Shown: positions 60,702 to 64,000 of the stretch, in pieces
How positions within the stretch are numbered: position 1 is the first letter of the stretch
Layout of the letters: each line of letters starts with the position of its first letter
Assembly: GCF_009901585.1 (NCBI RefSeq)
Contig: NZ_WXYO01000003.1
Coordinates: 1-64,000 of the forward strand
DNA length: 64,000 nt
Source of the DNA: Poritiphilus flavus
GTDB taxonomy: Bacteria > Bacteroidota > Bacteroidia > Flavobacteriales > Flavobacteriaceae
Direction: 5' to 3'
Translations under genes and position numbers: made by a program
The notes under the pieces: generated by a model
What the model was told of the DNA's origin: nothing
Database searches by the model: none
Seen by the model: only the letters and a program-made list of their open reading frames with translations

Positions 60702-61244
60702 ATGCTAAGACTTTCAGTTCTAACACTCTTACTAATCTTGGTTAGCTGCGGCGAGGCAGAGAAAAAAAAGCCGGACACCGCATTGAGTGAACCTGAATTA
60801 GGTGCTGAGGCCCAAAAAGATTCCATGCCGTTGGCGGTTTACGATTATCAGGGCCTGGAGCCGTTGTTGAATCGGGATGATGGTAAAACCTATATCATTA
60901 ATTTTTGGGCAACCTGGTGCGCACCCTGTATTAAAGAGCTGCCTTATTTTGAACAGGTCCGGAAAGAACAGCTTCAAAATGACGTAGAGGTGATCCTGGT
61001 AAGCCTGGATATGCCAAGCATGTGGCAATCCCACCTCATTCCCTTCATTGAACGCAAAAAGCTGGAATCCGAGGTGGTGATACTGGACGATCCCAAACAG
61101 AACGACTGGATCCCGAAAATTGATATTGACTGGTCCGGAGCAATTCCGGCTACGCTGATCTATAACAATAAGAAGAGGAAGTTTTATGAACAACCTTTTA
61201 CTTATGAGACCCTTAATGAACAATTGGACACTTTCTTAAATTAA
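60702..61244 (+). CDS. TlpA-like thioredoxin lipoprotein
   Basis: 180 residues. Lipobox LLILVSC (Cys16) and a charged linker (EAEKKKPD), so it is anchored in the periplasm or outer membrane. The thioredoxin fold holds the active site INFWATWCAPCIKELPYF (Cys-Ala-Pro-Cys, ~residues 71-74), followed by the cis-Pro region GAIPATLIYN. It should act as a thiol-disulfide reductant for cytochrome maturation or envelope proteins. It is 7 bases before another thioredoxin-like gene. Confidence 0.92.
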   Translation: MLRLSVLTLLLILVSCGEAEKKKPDTALSEPELGAEAQKDSMPLAVYDYQGLEPLLNRDDGKTYIINFWATWCAPCIKELPYFEQVRKEQLQNDVEVILVSLDMPSMWQSHLIPFIERKKLESEVVILDDPKQNDWIPKIDIDWSGAIPATLIYNNKKRKFYEQPFTYETLNEQLDTFLN

Positions 61245-61251
61245 ACGTACG

Positions 61252-61869
61252 ATGAAGAATCTCAAAACTTTTGGATTAGTACTCTTTGTAATATTGTTAA
61301 GCTCATTCACCTCCGGCACTACCGAGGCCGTAGAAGGATACGATATTGGGGATTATGCCACCGATTTTAAATTAAAGAATGTAGATGGAAAAATGGTCTC
61401 CCTCGCGGATTTTGAGGACGCCAAAGGCTTCCTGGTTATTTTTACCTGCAATACCTGCCCTTATGCCGTTGCCTATGAAGACCGTATAATTGCCCTTGAT
61501 AAAAAATATAAGGAACAGGGCGTACCTGTAATTGCCATTAATCCCAACAATCCGGCCGCAAAACCAAAGGATGATTTTGCACATATGCAGCGCAGGGCCA
61601 GGGAAAAGGGATTTACTTTTCCCTATCTGTTAGACGAGGGCCAGAAAATATATCCGAAATACGGCGCAACAAGAACCCCGCATGTCTTTCTGCTGGAAAA
61701 GACAGGGAAGGGAAACAAGGTTCGTTATATAGGCACCATAGACGACAATTACGCCAGGGCTGAGGCCGTAGAGACAAAGTATGTAGAGGATGCCATTGAT
61801 GCTATGTTAGCCGGCGAATCCATTCCGCTGGAAAAGACCCGGGCGATAGGCTGCTCTATAAAAGTCTAG
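61252..61869 (+). CDS. Secreted redoxin/AhpC-TSA-like protein
   Basis: 205 residues with a signal peptide (MKNLKTFGLVLFVILLSSFTSG). Thioredoxin-like fold with FTCNTCPYAVAYEDRI (Cys-Asn-Thr-Cys, ~residues 65-68) and YGATRTPHVFLLEK (cis-Pro). The C-terminal TRAIGCSIKV contains a further Cys. This type is widespread in Bacteroidota; it probably works with the TlpA-like protein before it in periplasmic redox control, inferred from adjacency. A terminator follows. Confidence 0.9.
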   Translation: MKNLKTFGLVLFVILLSSFTSGTTEAVEGYDIGDYATDFKLKNVDGKMVSLADFEDAKGFLVIFTCNTCPYAVAYEDRIIALDKKYKEQGVPVIAINPNNPAAKPKDDFAHMQRRAREKGFTFPYLLDEGQKIYPKYGATRTPHVFLLEKTGKGNKVRYIGTIDDNYARAEAVETKYVEDAIDAMLAGESIPLEKTRAIGCSIKV

Positions 61870-61883
61870 GATTATTGGTCAGG

Positions 61884-61920
61884 AAATCCGAAGTTTGTCC
61901 CTTCGGATTTTTTATTTTTT
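61884..61920 (+). terminator. Terminator of the thioredoxin-like pair
   Basis: AAATCCGAAG (61884-61893) pairs with CTTCGGATTT (61901-61910), followed by TTTATTTTTT. It lies between the redoxin gene and the rhodanese gene. Confidence 0.85.
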
Positions 61921-61937
61921 TATCTAAAATATTGGAA

Positions 61938-62252
61938 ATGGCAGATCTAACCCAGGAAGAATGGACAGAACAACTCAATGAGGATAGCAACGCGGTGATC
62001 CTCGATGTGCGCACACCCGAAGAAGTGGAAGAGGGTTACATCCCAGGAGCGGTTCATATTGACTTTTACCTTGGTCAGGAATTCCTGGATGAAGTTGGGA
62101 AATTGGATAAGAGCAAAAATTTCTATGTGTACTGCAGATCCGGGAACCGAAGCGCACAGGCTTGCGCCCTTATGAATAGTATCGGCTTCGAGAACGCCTA
62201 TAATCTTATGGGTGGAATAACCGAGTGGGAAGGGGAGATCACAGAGGATTAA
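61938..62252 (+). CDS. Rhodanese-like domain protein
   Basis: 104 residues from the ATG at 61938 (MADLTQEEWTEQL); the longer frame starts inside the terminator and was rejected. Single rhodanese domain: AVILDVRTPEEVEEGYIPGA and the active-site loop VYCRSGNRSAQA with the catalytic Cys (~residue 65). Cytoplasmic, no signal peptide. It transfers sulfane sulfur or serves as a thiol carrier; the partner is unknown. Confidence 0.93.
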   Translation: MADLTQEEWTEQLNEDSNAVILDVRTPEEVEEGYIPGAVHIDFYLGQEFLDEVGKLDKSKNFYVYCRSGNRSAQACALMNSIGFENAYNLMGGITEWEGEITED

Positions 62253-62358
62253 TCCACAACCTAAAGGAGCTTGCACTTCTTTAGGTACTTCTTAAATATT
62301 ACTGCAATACAATTTCAGTCTGCAAAATTACCTTCACAGGCCTAAGCATGGCCATAAA

Positions 62359-63636
62359 GTGAAGGAAGATTTCTTGCAATATATATGGGAGCATAAAAAA
62401 CTTCCTCAGGCACCCTTGCTAACCACAGAGGGGAAGACCGTGATCATTAAAGATTACGGCAAACTGAACCTGCTTTCAGGCCCCGATTTCCTGTATGCCA
62501 GGATAGAGATCAACGGCCAATTGTGGGTTGGCAATGTAGAACTCCATATCAGATCCTCATATTGGTACGCCCATCACCACGAAACTGATCCTGCCTATGA
62601 CAATGTCATACTTCATGTGGTTTGGGAAGACGATATAGCCGTACATCGCCGGGATAGTACGCCTATACCCGCCCTGGAGCTCAAAGGCCTCATAAAAGGG
62701 GATCTGTTGGAGCGCTACCAAAAACTATTCTCAGACTTTTCTATAAAGTTTATCAACTGCGAAAAGGAAATCGCGACCACGAATGATTTTCTATTGCGAC
62801 ATTGGATGGAGCGACTCTACTTTGAACGTCTTGAGCAGCGTACCAAAATAATTTTTGATCTTTTGGAAAAACTGAAATTCGATTGGGAAACCGTATGCTT
62901 TATTATGTTGGCAAAAGGCTTTGGCCAGGCGATCAATTCAAAATCATTTTTTCAAATGGCACAGGCCCTGGATTACTCGGTAGCAAGGAAGTTGCAGGGA
63001 GATGCTACACAATTGGAAAGTGTTTTCTTTGGGATGACGGGTATGTTAGAAGAGGAGTTACCGGATATATATCACACTAAGCTCAGGGAACAATATGCTT
63101 ACCACAAAAGGAAATTTGGGCTCAACGCCCTATCCGTCCCGAGGGCGGAATTTTTTAAACTTAGACCGTCTAACTTTCCAACTATCCGCCTGTCGCAACT
63201 GGCCGACCTGTATTCCAGGAACGGAGCTTTGTTCAATGCCCTGATGAAAGCGGATACTTATGAGGAGCTGCACCTGCTGTTAAGTTGTAGTGCAAGTAGT
63301 TACTGGGAGGAACATTATACCTTCGGCAAGCCATCCAGGAAAGTTGTCAAAAAACTAAGCCCTGCCTTTATAGACCTGCTCATTATAAATGCTGTCCTCC
63401 CACTGAAATTCTGCTTTGCAAGGTGTCATAACGCTGAAAATCACGAAGAGATCATTGCCTTGATCAGCAGTATACGAGCTGAGAATAATAACATACAACA
63501 GCATTTCAAGAGACTGGGTCTGTCCTTTGAAAATGCCATGGAAAGCCAGGCAATTCTACAGTTATACCACAAATACTGTAAAGAAAACAGATGCCTGAAG
63601 TGTGCTGTCGGAGTGAAATTATTAAGTGGAAAATAG
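62359..63636 (+). CDS. DUF2851 family protein
   Basis: 425 residues with a GTG start. The family is nearly confined to Bacteroidota and has no known function. Recognisable N-terminal block: LQYIWEHKKLPQAPLLTTEG, GPDFLYARIEINGQLWVGNV and HIRSSYWYAHHHETDPAYDN. Other conserved parts are VWEDDIAVHRRDSTPIPALE and the C-terminal Cys cluster YCKENRCLKCAVG, which could bind metal. There is no signal peptide. The N-terminal part has a nuclease-like feel (His/Asp/Glu), but that is speculation. Confidence 0.9.
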   Translation: MKEDFLQYIWEHKKLPQAPLLTTEGKTVIIKDYGKLNLLSGPDFLYARIEINGQLWVGNVELHIRSSYWYAHHHETDPAYDNVILHVVWEDDIAVHRRDSTPIPALELKGLIKGDLLERYQKLFSDFSIKFINCEKEIATTNDFLLRHWMERLYFERLEQRTKIIFDLLEKLKFDWETVCFIMLAKGFGQAINSKSFFQMAQALDYSVARKLQGDATQLESVFFGMTGMLEEELPDIYHTKLREQYAYHKRKFGLNALSVPRAEFFKLRPSNFPTIRLSQLADLYSRNGALFNALMKADTYEELHLLLSCSASSYWEEHYTFGKPSRKVVKKLSPAFIDLLIINAVLPLKFCFARCHNAENHEEIIALISSIRAENNNIQQHFKRLGLSFENAMESQAILQLYHKYCKENRCLKCAVGVKLLSGK

Positions 63637-63648
63637 TATTTTTAGGCG

Positions 63649-63876
63649 ATGGATTTATTTTACCGAATACTGTATTATTTCCAAAAGAGGGGTTTTGAAG
63701 TTTGCCGTCGTATAGCTGAAAGGCTTGGAATACGTGCCAGGGTAGTCCGTACGTCTTTCATTTACCTGACTTTTGTGACATTGGGTTTTGGTTTTGCACT
63801 TTATCTGTTTTTGGCCTTCTGGCTTAAAATAAAAGACTTGCTTTATACCAAAAGAACTTCGGTTTTTGATCTCTGA
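63649..63876 (+). CDS. PspC-domain small membrane protein
   Basis: 75 residues: basic N-terminus with VCRRIAERLGIRARVVRTSF, then one membrane helix (~38-60, YLTFVTLGFGFALYLFLAFWL), the layout of a single PspC domain. PspC is part of the phage-shock envelope stress response in enterobacteria; the isolated form is common in Bacteroidota. It lies 12 bases after DUF2851 and 2 bases before the channel gene. Confidence 0.88.
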   Translation: MDLFYRILYYFQKRGFEVCRRIAERLGIRARVVRTSFIYLTFVTLGFGFALYLFLAFWLKIKDLLYTKRTSVFDL

Positions 63877-63878
63877 AT

Positions 63879-64000
63879 ATGCTAAGACTATTCCGTTCTA
63901 AAATCTATTTGGCGATATCACTAATGGTCCTGGTATTGTTGGTTGGTGTGCTGGGTTATCGGTTCCTTTCCAACTACAACTGGCTGGATGCGCTTTACAT
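63879..64000 (+). CDS. Ion channel family protein, N-terminal part
   Basis: 40 codons from the ATG at 63879 to the right edge: MLRLFRSKIYLAISLMVLVL, then a membrane helix into GYRFLSNYNWLDALY. The YNWLDALY stretch is the pore helix of two-helix potassium channels (often followed by a TVGYG-type filter and a TrkA-N domain), which would lie beyond the window. The start is 2 bases after the PspC stop. The assignment rests on this short stretch. Confidence 0.6.
   Translation, partial: MLRLFRSKIYLAISLMVLVLLVGVLGYRFLSNYNWLDALY

Noticed and set aside
61875-61937. 21-codon N-terminal extension of the rhodanese gene
   Set aside because: This stretch covers a strong terminator hairpin; the ATG at 61938 gives a normal rhodanese start.
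1-64000. tRNA, rRNA, tmRNA or RNase P genes
   Set aside because: I looked in the larger gaps on both strands and saw no tRNA-like T-arm or other recognisable RNA core; a covariance-model scan would be decisive.

Overview
The window is chromosomal DNA from a member of the Bacteroidota, most likely a marine-type Flavobacteriaceae. The reasons are the gene content (YceI with a MarR regulator, PadR with an FtsX-type permease, the small ribosomal protein THX, DUF2851, DUF1573, CE15 esterase, an acyl-CoA-binding protein) and promoters of the Bacteroidota type (TTG, 18-20 bases, TAnnTTTG). G+C looks to be in the mid-40s by eye. I saw no rRNA, tRNA, insertion sequence, prophage or CRISPR array. It reads as ordinary core genome with repeat-rich gaps and a few accessory genes.

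Layout. 1-4.75 kb: start of a secreted protein running off the left edge, a repeat-littered gap, then a PadR regulator and an ABC-type permease broken by an in-frame TAG. 4.9-12.1 kb: Nif3-like protein, coiled-coil protein, lpxK, a hybrid histidine kinase overlapping gapA, and lipA. 12.1-12.65 kb: a striking array with an 8-base period. 12.7-19.3 kb: two ECF sigma factors (one with its anti-sigma), murB, an aminotransferase, a PDZ aspartyl protease, DUF1573. 19.5-25 kb: valS, a Crp-type regulator and a spondin/lamin-tail lipoprotein with a CRP-like dyad in front. 25.4-30 kb: TetR regulator with a tandem NTF2-like protein, a structured palindromic element, an unknown secreted protein, an AGMO-like hydroxylase and a creatininase-family enzyme. 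30-34.7 kb: rsfS-ftsH-LUD-cdsA-psd-ACBP operon. 34.8-46.1 kb: birA, pyrE, Nudix, M14 peptidase, PAS kinase with receiver, coaD, ddl, PASTA protein, RluD-type enzyme, yaaA, a lipoprotein and THX. 46.2-52.5 kb: a UDG-family protein, ppc, a CE15-type esterase and an M20 peptidase. 52.8-59.4 kb: complete trp operon in the order trpE-G-D-C-F-B-A. 59.5-64 kb: YceI/MarR, thioredoxin-like proteins, rhodanese, DUF2851, PspC and the start of an ion channel.

The strongest regulatory discovery is in front of trpE. An 18-codon leader peptide with three consecutive Trp codons is followed by a 12-bp-stem terminator. This is a classical trp attenuator, and its leader ORF begins only 5 bases after a perfect -7 box, so the leader mRNA is probably leaderless. 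Two further coherent observations are degenerate heptamer arrays that directly abut stop codons (trpA, trpF, a sigma gene, and near the permease) and the ~490-bp octamer array behind lipA.

Regulator/operator pairs can be read directly: PadR (4707-4743), a Crp-type dyad (22995-23010), two TGAAY-N4-RTTCA dyads for the TetR protein, and a MarR palindrome (60585-60596). Start codons were corrected for several genes (pyrE, trpA, cdsA, LUD, DUF1573, Nudix, M14, PASTA, rhodanese, trpE). Three features too short for ordinary gene calling, or cut by the edges, were added (THX, trpL, terminal partial genes).
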